47,413 bases of DNA from an uncultured Oscillospiraceae bacterium (GCA_934574095.1 CAKTMW010000011.1:1-47413); one strand, 5' to 3'. Counted from the first letter of the stretch, positions 33,299-41,826 are shown. The notes: a model not told the origin generated them from the sequence alone. Program-made: numbers and translations.

Positions 33299-34039
33299 AT
33301 GTACAAGCTTTGCGTGATCGGCGACCCGGTGGCCCACAGCCTGTCGCCCGCCATCCATACGGAGTTCCTGCGGCAGCGGGGGCTGGAGGGCGGCTACACC
33401 GCCGTGACGGTCCGCCCGGAAGAGCTGGCGGCCTTTGTGGACAGCGCCCGGCAGGGGGACTACGACGGCTTCAATGTCACCATGCCCCATAAGCGGGCCA
33501 TATTGCCTCTGCTGGACGCGGTGGAGGGCGACGCTGCCGCCATGGGTGCGGTGAACACTGTGGTGGCGCGGCAGGGACGCCTTACCGGCTATAATACCGA
33601 CGGCGGCGGATTTCTCCGCTCGCTGCCCTTCCCGGCAAAGGGAAAGCTGGTGATGATCCTGGGGGCGGGCGGCGCTGCCTCGGCGGTGTGTCACGCCGCG
33701 GTCCGGGCTGGAGCGGTGGTGGCGGTATGCTGCCGCCATCCGGAAAAGGCGGCGGCGCTGCCCGGAGCGGTCTATCCCTGGCAGACGCTGCCGGCCCTGG
33801 CGGCGGAGTGCGATGTGCTGGTAAACGCCACCCCCCTGGGTATGACGGGTTATGAGCAGTTTCCGGATTTCCGCTTTTTGGACCGGTGCCGGGGCTGGGT
33901 CTATGACCTGGTGTATCAGCCCAGAGAGACGGCGCTGCTGGCGGCGGCAAAAGAAAAGGGCCTGGAGACCATCGGCGGTCTGGCTCTGCTGCATGCCCAG
34001 GCGGCGCTGGCATTTGAATTGTTCGTTGATGAGAGGTGA
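33299..34039 (+). CDS. aroE: Shikimate dehydrogenase
   Basis: 246 residues; reduces 3-dehydroshikimate to shikimate with NADPH. 'GDPVAHSLSPAIH' (substrate Ser pair), 'GFNVTMPHKRAI' (catalytic Lys), 'GYNTDGGGF' (Asp), 'ILGAGGAASAVCHAAV' (dinucleotide loop) and 'VNATPLGM' are present. It is about 25 residues shorter than E. coli AroE. It is the last gene of the aro operon, 11 bases after aroQ, with AAAGGAGA before the start, and is followed directly by a terminator. Only DAHP synthase is missing for a full shikimate pathway in this cluster. Confidence 0.93.
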   Translation: MYKLCVIGDPVAHSLSPAIHTEFLRQRGLEGGYTAVTVRPEELAAFVDSARQGDYDGFNVTMPHKRAILPLLDAVEGDAAAMGAVNTVVARQGRLTGYNTDGGGFLRSLPFPAKGKLVMILGAGGAASAVCHAAVRAGAVVAVCCRHPEKAAALPGAVYPWQTLPALAAECDVLVNATPLGMTGYEQFPDFRFLDRCRGWVYDLVYQPRETALLAAAKEKGLETIGGLALLHAQAALAFELFVDER

Positions 34040-34041
34040 CG

Positions 34042-34083
34042 AAGAGCGCCCCTCCGGCTTGCATCGCCGGAGGGGCGCTCTTT
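34042..34083. terminator. Terminator of the aro operon
   Basis: 17-bp perfect arms 34042-34058 and 34066-34082 (AAGAGCGCCCCTCCGGC type), 7-base loop, T run. The symporter gene converges on it from the other side. Confidence 0.88.
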
Positions 34084-34103
34084 CCATAAGATGAGGATGA
34101 ATG

Positions 34104-35354
34104 TTACTTGTTTTCGGTGTCCTGCTTGCTGTGCAGCTTCTTCTGCAGCCAATCCTTGCCGTCCACATAGCGGGACACGATGAAGGACACCACGTAGTCG
34201 CCGGCGGAGTTGACCATGGTGGCGGGGGGGTCCACCAGGTTGCCGATGGCCAGGGCGATGGGGTAGGCCACAGCCAGCTGGTCGGGGAAGAAGATGGTGC
34301 ACACCACCAGCTCGCCGGTACCGCCGCCGCCGGGGATGCCGCTCATAGCCACAGAGGAGAACACCGCCACGATGATGGCCAGGATGGCCTTATCGGTGGA
34401 GAAGTCCATGCCGAAGATGCCGAACAGGAAAGCCACCTTGATGATGGCGGACATGGCGGAGCCGTCCATATGCATGGTGGCGCCCATGGGCAGCACGATA
34501 TCGGACACATCCTTGCTGATGCCGGTCTCCTCGGCCACCTCCATGTTGGTGGGGATGGTGGCAACGCTGGAGCAGGTGCCGAAGGACACCGCGGCGGGAC
34601 GGAACAGCTTGGAGAACATGACCTTGGCCGCGCCTCTGCCGCCGCCGAAGCGGGCATAGATGGGGAAGAAGATGAGCATGTAGGCGAAGCTCATCACGTA
34701 GTAGATGATCAGGGTACGGCTGTAATCACCGATCAGTTCGGGACCGTAGGTAGCCACCAGGCTGGCGAAGAAGCCGAAGAAGCCGATGGGGGCATAGTAG
34801 GTAATGATCTTCACGGTCTTCATGATGCAGTTGGTGATGTCCTCCAGGAACTGGGCCGTCTTGGTGGCGGGGCCGCCGGACAGCTGTACGCCGAAGCCGA
34901 ACAGGATGGCCGCCACGATCAGGGGCAGGATGGCCCGGCGGCTCAGCAGTTCGGTAAAGTCAGGCTTGGTAAAGAAGTTGACGATCATGTCCTGGACGCC
35001 CAGGGTGTCGCCGATCTCGCCCTCCACCACGGTGTAATGGCCGCTGACCAGGGGGAAGATGCGGCACACAATGTACATCAGCACACCGGCGATGGCGGCG
35101 GTGGTCAGGAAGGTGGCGATGGTGGTGCCCATGATCTTACCGGCCCGCTTGGCGCTCTTCATATTGGCGATGGCGGAGCTGATGGAGCAGAACACCATGG
35201 GCACCACCACGCAGAACATCATGTTGATGAACACGGTGCCCAGGAATTCGATCTTGCTGCCGAAGCCGGGGGCCAGCCAGCCCACCAGGCAGCCGGCGAT
35301 GATGCCGATCAGCATACAGAAAATAAAGCCGTAGCTCTTCAGAAAATTCTTCAT
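34104..35354 (-). CDS. Dicarboxylate/amino acid:cation symporter (DAACS family)
   Basis: 416 residues with the hairpins and helices of the glutamate/aspartate transporter fold. The first re-entrant loop has the Ser-rich tip 'GTCSSVATIPTNM', helix 7 has 'MDGSAM', the second loop has 'MSGIPGGGGTGE', and helix 8 has 'GNLVDPPATMVNSAGD', whose Asp contacts cation or substrate amino group. Such carriers take up glutamate, aspartate, serine/threonine or C4-dicarboxylates with Na+ or H+. The helix 8 Arg that binds acidic side chains is not visible ('DPPATMVN'), which leans towards a neutral amino acid, by inference. It has its own promoter and may be controlled by the AraC gene upstream. Confidence 0.88.
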   Translation of the reverse strand: MKNFLKSYGFIFCMLIGIIAGCLVGWLAPGFGSKIEFLGTVFINMMFCVVVPMVFCSISSAIANMKSAKRAGKIMGTTIATFLTTAAIAGVLMYIVCRIFPLVSGHYTVVEGEIGDTLGVQDMIVNFFTKPDFTELLSRRAILPLIVAAILFGFGVQLSGGPATKTAQFLEDITNCIMKTVKIITYYAPIGFFGFFASLVATYGPELIGDYSRTLIIYYVMSFAYMLIFFPIYARFGGGRGAAKVMFSKLFRPAAVSFGTCSSVATIPTNMEVAEETGISKDVSDIVLPMGATMHMDGSAMSAIIKVAFLFGIFGMDFSTDKAILAIIVAVFSSVAMSGIPGGGGTGELVVCTIFFPDQLAVAYPIALAIGNLVDPPATMVNSAGDYVVSFIVSRYVDGKDWLQKKLHSKQDTENK

Positions 35355-35392
35355 TTCGGTCCTCCTTATTCACACACTGGTTTGGTACTCCT

Positions 35393-35420
35393 ATTATATA
35401 AGCATTTTTTCAAATGTAAA
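35393..35420 (-). promoter_or_regulatory. Promoter of the symporter gene
   Basis: Minus strand: -35 TTTACA (35420-35415), 16-base spacer, -10 TATAAT (35398-35393). An inverted repeat TTGCC (35430-35434) / GGCAA (35444-35448) just upstream could be an activator site. Confidence 0.65.
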
Positions 35421-35462
35421 TCTGAAAAATTGCCTTTACATATGGCAAATCGTGCTATTTGG

Positions 35463-36284
35463 CTATTTCGCCGAGGGGGCGCGGCCAAACTGCTTTTTAT
35501 AGGCGCGGGAGAAGGTGGAGTATTCCTGGTAGCCGCAGCGGAGGGCGGCCTCGCCCAGGGGGATGCCCTGACTCAGCAGCTGCTGGGCCAGCAGCAGACG
35601 CTTCTCCGTCAGGTAGCTGTGGATGGTGTAGCCGGTCTCCTCCCGGAAGCGGCGCATCATGTGGTACTTGCTGATGTAGAACCGGTCCGCCAGGTCGTCG
35701 ATGGTCAGACCCTCCGTCAGGTGGGCATTCAGGTATTGCAGAATGGCCACCACTTTGCTGTCGCCCGCCGCGGCGCTGACGGTGCCGCCCGCTAGGGAGA
35801 CCCGGTTCACCTCCACCATCAGCTGGGTGAACAGCGCCCTTTGCAGCAGCGCCGCGCCGAAGCCCTCCTCCTGCTGGGACTGCTCCAGCTGGGTAAACAG
35901 CTCCCGTACCCGGTCGCCGCCGGAGTGGTAGACGTAACGGAAGTCCTGCTGGGCCTGGCGGAAGCAGGCGGCCAGGTCGTCACCGTCCTGGGACAGCTCC
36001 CGCAGATAGGTGGGGGAGATATACAGGATGACCCGCTCGTAGAAATCGCCTCGCTCCACGATGGGCTTGTGGATGCTGCCCCGGCCCACCAGAACGTAGT
36101 CCCCCGGCAGCAGGGTATAGCGCTCACCCTCGATGGCGTAGCCCGCCCGGCCCGCCAGCAGAATGATGATTTTATGAAAGGTGTGGTAGTGGTAGGCGAT
36201 CTCCTGGTGGTTGGCGTCCGCCAGGTGGAACAGACGGAACGGCTCGTTGAGATAGCCGCGCTTTTCATAGGGCAAGGGTTCCAT
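35463..36284 (-). CDS. AraC family regulator with cupin-like sensor domain
   Basis: 273 residues. The first half is a cupin-like arm ('EIAYHYHTFHKIIILLAGRA', 'YTLLPGDYVLVGRGSIHKP') that in this family binds a small ligand. The C-terminal 100 residues are the AraC DNA-binding domain ('LTIDDLADRFYISKYHMMRR', 'GEAALRCGYQEYSTFSRAYK'). It is upstream of and co-directional with the symporter, 108 bases apart, so it probably regulates that carrier. The start at 36284 follows GGGAGG by 7 bases; the open frame further up crosses the promoter and is not coding. Confidence 0.88.
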   Translation of the reverse strand: MEPLPYEKRGYLNEPFRLFHLADANHQEIAYHYHTFHKIIILLAGRAGYAIEGERYTLLPGDYVLVGRGSIHKPIVERGDFYERVILYISPTYLRELSQDGDDLAACFRQAQQDFRYVYHSGGDRVRELFTQLEQSQQEEGFGAALLQRALFTQLMVEVNRVSLAGGTVSAAAGDSKVVAILQYLNAHLTEGLTIDDLADRFYISKYHMMRRFREETGYTIHSYLTEKRLLLAQQLLSQGIPLGEAALRCGYQEYSTFSRAYKKQFGRAPSAK

Positions 36285-36312
36285 AGCTGTACCTCCCGCA
36301 GAATTCGCCATT

Positions 36313-36342
36313 ATTATACTATAAAGTATGCAAAAAATGCAA
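36313..36342 (-). promoter_or_regulatory. Promoter of the AraC regulator gene
   Basis: Minus strand: -35 TTGCAT (36342-36337), 18-base spacer, -10 TATAAT (36318-36313). A TGCA repeat inside the spacer could be an autoregulatory site. Confidence 0.6.
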
Positions 36343-36509
36343 TCCCGGTTTTGCCGCTGCCGCAGCACTTACCGCATATACGCATATTTATTCATTTATG
36401 CAAAAGGGAAATTGGGCAAAACGCTGCATATAATAGGGCAATAAGATAAAAATAATAGGCAAAACAACCAAAAACGACAAAGAAGGTGAAAAAATATTCA
36501 AAAAACAGT

Positions 36510-36538
36510 TGACTTATATGCATGGCGGGTGTATAGTA
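36510..36538 (+). promoter_or_regulatory. Promoter of the amino-acid ABC importer
   Basis: -35 TTGACT (36510-36515), 17-base spacer, -10 TATAGT (36533-36538), a near-consensus strong promoter. It leaves a leader of about 100 bases before the binding-protein gene. Confidence 0.75.
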
Positions 36539-36544
36539 TCCACT

Positions 36545-36620
36545 GTCAACAGGAGTTGACCACAACGTAACGTTCCTCCGACTTCGGAATATAGGAAGGC
36601 CGGAGCGGAGCCAACAAAGT
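36545..36620 (+). promoter_or_regulatory. Structured leader of the ABC importer mRNA
   Basis: The leader can fold as TTCCT (36573-36577) with AGGAA (36593-36597) enclosing CCG-ACTT-CGG (36578-36587), and then a small GGC...GCC stem. There is no T run, so it is not a terminator. I cannot assign it to a riboswitch class; regulation at translation is possible. Confidence 0.35.
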
Positions 36621-36642
36621 ATTTTGAAAGGAAATGAAAAAG

Positions 36643-37479
36643 ATGAAAAAGTTTCTGGCATTGATGCTGGCCATGCTGATGGCGCTGAGCCTGGTGGCCT
36701 GCGGCGGCGGTAATAACGCTGCTGACGACAACGCAAACAACGGCGACGACGCCGCCATGACCAAGCTGGTGCTGGGCACCAGCGCGGACTACGCACCCTT
36801 TGAGTTTATGTATCCCGACGAGAGCGGCGAGATGGTTTACGGCGGCATCGACGTGTCCGTGGCCCAGTACATCGCCGACGAGATGGGCGTGGAGCTGCAG
36901 GTGGAGAACATGGGCTTCGATTACCTGCTGACCTCTCTGGACAAGGGTGACTTCGACATCGTGCTGGCCGCTATGGAGGCCACTCCCGACCGTCTGGAAA
37001 ACGCTGATTTCTCCGATCCCTACTACACCGACGTGCCTCCCGCTATCCTGGTGAAGGCTGACAAGGCCGACCAGTACAAGACCCTGGCCGACTTCAACGG
37101 CAAGTCCATCGGCGCGCAGACCGCTACCACCAAGCTGGACATGGTCAATGATATAGAGGGAGCTAACCCTGTGGCCCTACAGTCTGTGCTGGACCTGGTG
37201 AACGAGCTGGTGTACGACAAGGTGGACGCCATTCTGGTGGACGGCGGCGTGGCCAAGCAGTATGCGGAAGCCAACTCCGACCTGGTCATCGCTGACGCCT
37301 CCGGCGAGCTGGGCGAGCCCGCTCCTTACTGCGTCGCCGTGCAGAAGGGCGACCCCAAGGGCCTGCTGCCCGCCATCAACGCTGCCATCGCCAAGATGAA
37401 CGAGGCCAATATGCTGGAGACCTTCATCGCCGACGCTGACAGCCTGGCTGACGTGGCCGTGGAAGTTTCCGCCAACTGA
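36643..37479 (+). CDS. Amino-acid ABC transporter, substrate-binding lipoprotein
   Basis: 278 residues. A lipoprotein signal with lipobox 'LVAC' (C20) anchors it outside the membrane. The mature part is a type II periplasmic-binding fold of the polar amino-acid group: 'LGTSADYAPFEFMYPDESGE', 'GIDVSVAQYIADEMG', 'DIVLAAMEATPDR' and 'VDAILVDGG'. Substrate probably a polar amino acid; not resolvable further. The ATG at 36643 is preferred over 36634 because AAAGGA would be only one base from the earlier codon but about ten from this one. It is the first gene of a binding protein-permease-ATPase operon, with a hairpin separating it from the permease. Confidence 0.92.
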   Translation: MKKFLALMLAMLMALSLVACGGGNNAADDNANNGDDAAMTKLVLGTSADYAPFEFMYPDESGEMVYGGIDVSVAQYIADEMGVELQVENMGFDYLLTSLDKGDFDIVLAAMEATPDRLENADFSDPYYTDVPPAILVKADKADQYKTLADFNGKSIGAQTATTKLDMVNDIEGANPVALQSVLDLVNELVYDKVDAILVDGGVAKQYAEANSDLVIADASGELGEPAPYCVAVQKGDPKGLLPAINAAIAKMNEANMLETFIADADSLADVAVEVSAN

Positions 37480-37521
37480 GAAAAACGACTGAATTACTTT
37501 ACCCTACCTACCTGATGCGAG

Positions 37522-37553
37522 GTGCAAAGCCGCGAAAACGGCTTTGCACTTTC
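37522..37553 (+). terminator. Intercistronic hairpin after the binding-protein gene
   Basis: Arms GTGCAAAGCCG (37522-37532) and CGGCTTTGCAC (37539-37549), loop CGAAAA, then TTTC. The short T run suggests partial termination or 3' end protection, giving more binding protein than permease. Confidence 0.6.
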
Positions 37554-37579
37554 GCGCACTATGAAAGGAGACTGACGCC

Positions 37580-38311
37580 ATGTGGTGGAGCAGCCTGTTT
37601 GAGAACATGCGCCCGTCCGATTTTTTCAATTTTTCCTTCTTCCCCAAGTACGGCACCGCCTTTGTCCGCGGCATCGAGTATACGCTGCTGCTGGCGGTCG
37701 TGTCGGTGCTGCTGGCCGTGATCCCCGCTCTGCTGCTGGCGCTGATGCGCCTGAGCAAGAATAAGCCCGTGAAATGGCTGGCTGGCGCATATATCGCAGT
37801 GTTCCGCTCTACCCCTATGCTGGTGCAGCTGTCCATCATCTACTATGGCTTGTTCTACGCCATCTCCCTGCCCCGTATTACGCTGTTCGGCTTTGTGGAT
37901 ATCAGCCGGTTCATTCCTGGCGTGGTGGCGTTGGCGCTGAACAGCTCCGCCTACGTGGCCGAGATATTCCGCGCCGGTATTCTGGCAGTGGACAAGGGCC
38001 AGACCGAGGCCGCCCGGTCGTTGGGATTGTCCGGTTGGCAGTCCATGCGGCTGGTGGTGCTGCCCCAGGCCATCAAGAACGTGCTGCCCGCACTGGCCAA
38101 CGAGATCGTCACTATGGTGAAGGAATCCTCCATCTGCTCTGTGCTGGGCATGGCGGAGATGATGTTCGCCGCCAAGACCATTGCTGGTTCCACCGGTATT
38201 TCCCTAGCGCCCTATACCATGGCGGCGCTGGTGTATTTCTGTATCAACTACCCGGCCTCCAAGGGTATCGAGGCCATCGAAAGGAGAATGCGCCGTGGCG
38301 ACAAGCAATAA
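37580..38311 (+). CDS. Amino-acid ABC transporter permease
   Basis: 243 residues of the HisM/GlnP type. It has about five membrane helices and the cytoplasmic EAA loop '[20 protein letters not shown]', which docks on the ATPase. '[18 protein letters not shown]' is the typical early segment of polar amino-acid permeases. As a single permease gene is present, it probably forms a homodimer. The start has AAAGGAGA 9 bases before it. The ATPase gene starts within its last 17 bases. Confidence 0.93.
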   Translation: MWWSSLFENMRPSDFFNFSFFPKYGTAFVRGIEYTLLLAVVSVLLAVIPALLLALMRLSKNKPVKWLAGAYIAVFRSTPMLVQLSIIYYGLFYAISLPRITLFGFVDISRFIPGVVALALNSSAYVAEIFRAGILAVDKGQTEAARSLGLSGWQSMRLVVLPQAIKNVLPALANEIVTMVKESSICSVLGMAEMMFAAKTIAGSTGISLAPYTMAALVYFCINYPASKGIEAIERRMRRGDKQ

Positions 38312-39044
38312 CGTACTGATCTCTGTGCAGCATCTGGTGAAGGAGTACAATCACGGCTCCGTTCACGCCCTGAACGACTGCAACCTGGACATCAAGAAGG
38401 GTGAGGTGGTGGCCATCATCGGCCCCTCCGGCAGCGGCAAGTCCACGCTGCTGCGCAGCCTGAACCTGCTGGAGCAGCCCACCTCCGGCGCCATCTATTT
38501 TGACGGCGTGGACCTGGCCAGCAAGTCGGTGAACATCGACCGGCACCGCCAGAAGATGGGCATGGTGTTCCAGCACTTCAACCTGTTTCCCCATAAGACG
38601 GTGCTGCAAAACATCACCATGGCTCCCGTCACGCTGAAGAAAAAGACGGCGGCCGAGGCGGAGGCCCAGGCCAAGTCCCTGCTGGAGCGGATCGGTCTGG
38701 CCGATAAGGCCAACGAGTACCCCAACATGCTCTCCGGCGGCCAGAAGCAGCGTATCGCCATCGTCCGGGCTCTTGCCATGGACCCTGAGGTGATGCTGTT
38801 TGACGAACCCACTTCCGCCCTGGACCCCGAAATGGTGGGCGAGGTGCTGGATTTGATGCGTGACCTGGCCAAGGACGGCATGACCATGGCGGTGGTGACC
38901 CACGAGATGGGCTTCGCCCGTGAGGTGGCCGACCGTGTGGTGTTTATGGCCGACGGCAAAATCCTGGAGGAGGGCGCTCCTGCCGAGCTGTTCGACCATC
39001 CCAAGGACCCCCGTTTGCAGGACTTCCTCAGCAAGGTACTATAA
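38295..39044 (+). CDS. Amino-acid ABC transporter ATP-binding protein
   Basis: 249 residues, GlnQ/HisP group. Walker A 'GPSGSGKST' (43-51), Q-loop '[15 protein letters not shown]', signature 'LSGGQKQR', Walker B '[14 protein letters not shown]' and switch His in 'VVTHEMGFA'. It powers the importer encoded just upstream. The start is GTG at 38295 with AAGGAG 8 bases before it; this makes a 17-base overlap with the permease gene and translational coupling. The operon ends at the terminator at 39052. Confidence 0.94.
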   Translation: MATSNNVLISVQHLVKEYNHGSVHALNDCNLDIKKGEVVAIIGPSGSGKSTLLRSLNLLEQPTSGAIYFDGVDLASKSVNIDRHRQKMGMVFQHFNLFPHKTVLQNITMAPVTLKKKTAAEAEAQAKSLLERIGLADKANEYPNMLSGGQKQRIAIVRALAMDPEVMLFDEPTSALDPEMVGEVLDLMRDLAKDGMTMAVVTHEMGFAREVADRVVFMADGKILEEGAPAELFDHPKDPRLQDFLSKVL

Positions 39045-39051
39045 GCAGAAA

Positions 39052-39091
39052 AAAGTCCTCCGCATGGCGTATGCAATGCGGAGGACTTTCG
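39052..39091. terminator. Terminator of the ABC importer operon
   Basis: 14-bp arms AAAGTCCTCCGCAT (39052-39065) and ATGCGGAGGACTTT (39076-39089), 10-base loop, also placed to end the convergent XRE gene. Confidence 0.8.
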
Positions 39092-39116
39092 CTTTTCTCG
39101 TTGCGGAAGCGGCGCG

Positions 39117-39473
39117 TCAGATGTTGACGCTGCTGTGCTCCTCCAGATCGGGCTTGCTCAGCTCGGTGCAGCGGTCGTACTCCACCTGCATCACTGCGGT
39201 GATGGTGTGGCGGCCGTAGTCGTCCAGCCGGGCATACTGGGTCAGCAGCTTTTCGGTGTCGTCGGTCAGGTAGAAGGCGGCGTCGTCGCCCAGGGCCTTG
39301 ATGCCCAGCACCTTGCACAGGCGCAGCACTGTATCAAAGCTGGAGCCGCCCACGCCGTTGTGCAGCGCGCTGTTCACGGTAGAGAGGGGAACACCCACCG
39401 CAAAAGCGAACTGACGTACGCTCTTGTACTGCTTGCCGATCTCTTCACGGATGATTTTCGTCAGATTATCCAT
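39117..39473 (-). CDS. XRE-type helix-turn-helix regulator
   Basis: 118 residues. The first 65 residues form an XRE DNA-binding domain ('YKSVRQFAFAVGVPLSTVNS', 'FDTVLRLCKVLGI'). The rest is a short acidic tail with 'YARLDDYGRHTITAVMQVEY', the 'L...GR..V..vv..E' helix common in stand-alone clostridial XRE regulators. Target unknown; it has no partner gene in its own direction, so autoregulation or control of distant genes is likely. The region 39474-39712 between it and trkA carries both promoters and is A+T-rich. Confidence 0.85.
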   Translation of the reverse strand: MDNLTKIIREEIGKQYKSVRQFAFAVGVPLSTVNSALHNGVGGSSFDTVLRLCKVLGIKALGDDAAFYLTDDTEKLLTQYARLDDYGRHTITAVMQVEYDRCTELSKPDLEEHSSVNI

Positions 39474-39712
39474 TGTCTCCCGTCCTTTTCTAACGTAATT
39501 GCGGTTGTGCAGTTTCCAATTTTAGGCAAATATATTATACCACGACTGGTTCATTTAGCAAGATACAAGATAAAATTTAACAAATTTTTTACAATTTTAG
39601 GCCGGGTGCGACACCGTTACACTTGCCCCTTGGAAAAACTGCTTTTATTTTGCGCAAGGCTGTGTTAAAATATGTGGCGTAAAAACAAAACCTGCCTCAC
39701 GGGAGGAGCATT

Positions 39713-41071
39713 ATGAGGATTATTATTGTGGGAAACGGCAAGGTGGGCTATGCCATTGCCAATTCCCTGGCCCAGGAGGACCATGATATCGTGATGGTGG
39801 ACGCCAGCACCGCCGCCCTGCGGAAGGCGGAGAGTACCATGGATGTGCTGTGTGTGGAGGGCAACGGCGCCAGCATCAGCGTATTGATCGAGGCGGGCGT
39901 CCGCACCGCCGACCTGGTCATCGCCGTTACCAACCAGGATGAGATCAACCTGGTGTGCTGTCTCATTGCCAAGAAGCTGGGGGCGGGCCACACCATCGCC
40001 CGTGTCCGCAACACCGACTACCGCCGGGACGAGGAGATGCTGAAAAAGGAGATCGGCCTGGACATGGTCATCAACCCCGACCTGGCCGCCGCCCAGGAGA
40101 TGGCCCGGATTCTGGCTTTTCCCGCCGCCTTCAGCGTGGAGCCCTTCGCCAGGGGCCGCATCGATATGATCGGCTTTCAGGTGTCGGAGAACGACACCAT
40201 CTGCGGCGTACCCCTGAGTCAGGCCCATCGCCTGCGTCAGGCGGAGGTGCTGATCTGCGCGGCGGAACACCAGGGGGATTATATCATTCCTGACGGTAAT
40301 TTTACCCCCGCGGCAGGAGACCGGGTGTATATGCTGGGCGCCAAGCCGGAGCTGCAGCGGATGCTGAAGGAGATGGGCCGCACCTGGCAGAAGGTGAAGA
40401 AGGTCTCGGTGCTGGGCGGCAGCCGCAGCGCCATGTACCTGGCCTGGGAGCTGCAAAAGACCAACACCGGCGTCCGCATCGTGGAGATGGACCCGGATAA
40501 ATGCCTGCGCCTGTCGGCCCAGCTGCCCCATGTGCTGGTGATCCAGGGCGACGGTACCGACAACACCCTTTTGCAGCAGGAGGGCATTCTGGACGCCGAC
40601 GCCTTTGTGGCCGTCACCAACCGGGACGAGGAAAACCTGCTGATGGCCATGCACGCTCAGCGCAGCGGCGTACCCAAGGTGCTGGCCAAGATGACCCGCC
40701 CCAACTATATGGAGCTGGTCAACAGCACCGGCATCGATTCCATCATCTCCCCCAAGGACATCATTTCCAGCCAGATATTGCGCTATGTCCGCGCCCTGGG
40801 TAACGCCGAGGGCAGCAAGGTGGAGAGCCTTTATAAGATGCTGGGCGGCCACGTGGAGGCGCTGTCCTTTACCGCCGCCGCCTCCAGCCACGATGTGCTG
40901 GGCAAGCCCCTGAAGGACCTGCCCCTGCGCAAGGGCCTGCTGGTGGCCGCTATCGTCCGCGATGAGCACACCATCATTCCCAGCGGTATGACCACGATCG
41001 AGGACGGCGACCACGTCGTCGTCGTCACCCGTGCCACGGGACTGGATGACCTGACGGATATTCTGGCGTGA
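39713..41071 (+). CDS. trkA: Trk potassium uptake system protein TrkA
   Basis: 452 residues, made of two tandem RCK units: two Rossmann NAD-binding halves ('IIIVGNGKVGYAIANSLA' at the start, 'VSVLGGSRSAMYLAWELQ' near 232) each followed by a TrkA-C domain ('ENDTICGVPLSQAHRL', 'LGKPLKDLPLRKGLLVA'). TrkA is the cytoplasmic nucleotide-sensing gate of the TrkH potassium channel. The partner trkH is not in the window downstream, where a terminator and repeats follow. The second dinucleotide loop is 'GGSRSA' rather than G-x-G-x-x-G, so only the first site looks fully NAD-competent. Start preceded by GGGAGGAG. Confidence 0.94.
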   Translation: MRIIIVGNGKVGYAIANSLAQEDHDIVMVDASTAALRKAESTMDVLCVEGNGASISVLIEAGVRTADLVIAVTNQDEINLVCCLIAKKLGAGHTIARVRNTDYRRDEEMLKKEIGLDMVINPDLAAAQEMARILAFPAAFSVEPFARGRIDMIGFQVSENDTICGVPLSQAHRLRQAEVLICAAEHQGDYIIPDGNFTPAAGDRVYMLGAKPELQRMLKEMGRTWQKVKKVSVLGGSRSAMYLAWELQKTNTGVRIVEMDPDKCLRLSAQLPHVLVIQGDGTDNTLLQQEGILDADAFVAVTNRDEENLLMAMHAQRSGVPKVLAKMTRPNYMELVNSTGIDSIISPKDIISSQILRYVRALGNAEGSKVESLYKMLGGHVEALSFTAAASSHDVLGKPLKDLPLRKGLLVAAIVRDEHTIIPSGMTTIEDGDHVVVVTRATGLDDLTDILA

Positions 41072-41126
41072 AAACAAATAGATTAAAACGAACTCCGGCC
41101 TAAAGAGCGGGCTGCATGAGACAGCT

Positions 41127-41165
41127 AACAGGCACAGTGGGATGATCCGCTGTGCCTGTTCTTTG
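41127..41165 (+). terminator. Terminator-like hairpin after trkA
   Basis: Arms AACAGGCACAG (41127-41137) and CTGTGCCTGTT (41150-41160), 12-base loop, followed by CTTTG. Confidence 0.6.
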
Positions 41166-41177
41166 TATCATCTCTTG

Positions 41178-41482
41178 CCTCTCCCTTCGGGAGAGGTGGC
41201 CGAGCGCAGCGAGGACGGAGAGGGTCGACACGTTAAGAAAACATGCCGGTGGCATGTTTTTAGTTCCGATCTCGGCGGCTATATCCTGTTGCGGTGCCCA
41301 AAATTTCGCAGCGGCATTTAAGCCGCCGAAATTTTGACCGCTGCCACTCGTTCGCCGTGCTTCATCTGCCACTGACAGCGCACGGCTCTCTCCCCGCTGT
41401 AGCATCATCCGGACTTACACCGCACTATTATCTTGGATCCCCTCTCAGTCACCTGCGGTGACAGCTCTCCCAAGGGGAGAGC
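41178..41482. repeat. Cluster of REP/MITE-like palindromes
   Basis: Left unit: CCTCTCCC (41178-41185) / GGGAGAGG (41189-41196) followed by a G+C-rich tail. Right unit: GTCACC-TGC-GGTGAC (41448-41462) and GCTCTCCC-AAG-GGGAGAGC (41464-41482). Between them are AAAACATGCC/GGCATGTTTT (41238-41260) and an inverted CAAAATTTCG pair at about 41300-41336. Units of this type, with 'CTCTCCC' arms, are recalled as frequent intergenic repeats in gut Clostridia. No coding sequence is supported from 41166 to 41575. Confidence 0.6.
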
Positions 41483-41497
41483 CAAGGCTCTCTGATG

Positions 41498-41545
41498 GCA
41501 TGTGAAGCCGGAGCTCGTTTCAAATCCGCATTGCATGCGCCAAAA
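41498..41545 (+). repeat. Degenerate tRNA 3'-end-like sequence
   Basis: The plus strand reads CGTTTCAAATCCGC followed by GCATGCGCCA and AAAAAGAACACC, which mirrors the T-arm, acceptor end, CCA and following bases of the tRNA-Ser on the opposite strand, with several changes. It looks like a decayed inverted copy of the tRNA 3' end. Confidence 0.4.
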
Positions 41546-41581
41546 AGAACACCACCCGGAGGGTGGTGTTCTTTTTGGCGC
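41537..41581 (-). terminator. Terminator of tRNA-Ser, stem extends into the tRNA 3' end
   Basis: Arms 41537-41557 and 41561-41581 are perfect 21-bp complements with loop GGA, including AAAAAGAACACCACCC and its complement. Because GCGCCA at the tRNA end is part of one arm, the terminator overlaps the mature CCA end. Confidence 0.75.
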
Positions 41582-41667
41582 AGTGGGAGGGATTCGAACC
41601 CTCGTGCCGCTTTTGACGACAACACGATTTCCAGTCGTGCTCGTTATGACCTCTTCGATACCACTGC
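41576..41667 (-). tRNA. tRNA-Ser (anticodon GGA)
   Basis: A 92-base tRNA on the minus strand. Acceptor arms GCAGTGG (5', 41667-41661) and CCACTGC, discriminator G, encoded CCA (41578-41576). Anticodon stem CACGA/TCGTG with loop CTGGAAA, so the anticodon is GGA (serine UCC/UCU). The long variable arm (about 17 bases, TTGTCGTC...GCGGCAC) and T arm GAGGG-TTCGAAT-CCCTC are typical of class II tRNA-Ser. Confidence 0.93.
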
Positions 41668-41766
41668 ATATGCAATTGCGCTGCGAAACACAGCAACGAT
41701 AATTATACCAAAAAAATGGCATTTGTCAATAGTGCAAAACAGAAAAAAGCGGCAAATTTTCTTGAC

Positions 41767-41795
41767 TTGCTTTCCCGACCGCCACATAGTATAAT
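41767..41795 (+). promoter_or_regulatory. Promoter of the small alarmone synthetase gene
   Basis: -35 TTGCTT (41767-41772), 17-base spacer, -10 TATAAT (41790-41795), 31 bases before the start codon. Confidence 0.65.
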
Positions 41796-41826
41796 ATTTA
41801 ACAATGAGGAAGGAAGGAGTGCGCCT

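Noticed and set aside
34101..35795. 564-codon plus frame opposite the DAACS symporter
   Set aside because: His/Gly/Asp-rich shadow of a membrane protein gene; it crosses the symporter promoter region.
36545..36620. Glutamine-type or other known riboswitch before the ABC importer
   Set aside because: Some words look like parts of known aptamers, but the core consensus and order do not fit; left as an unassigned leader structure.
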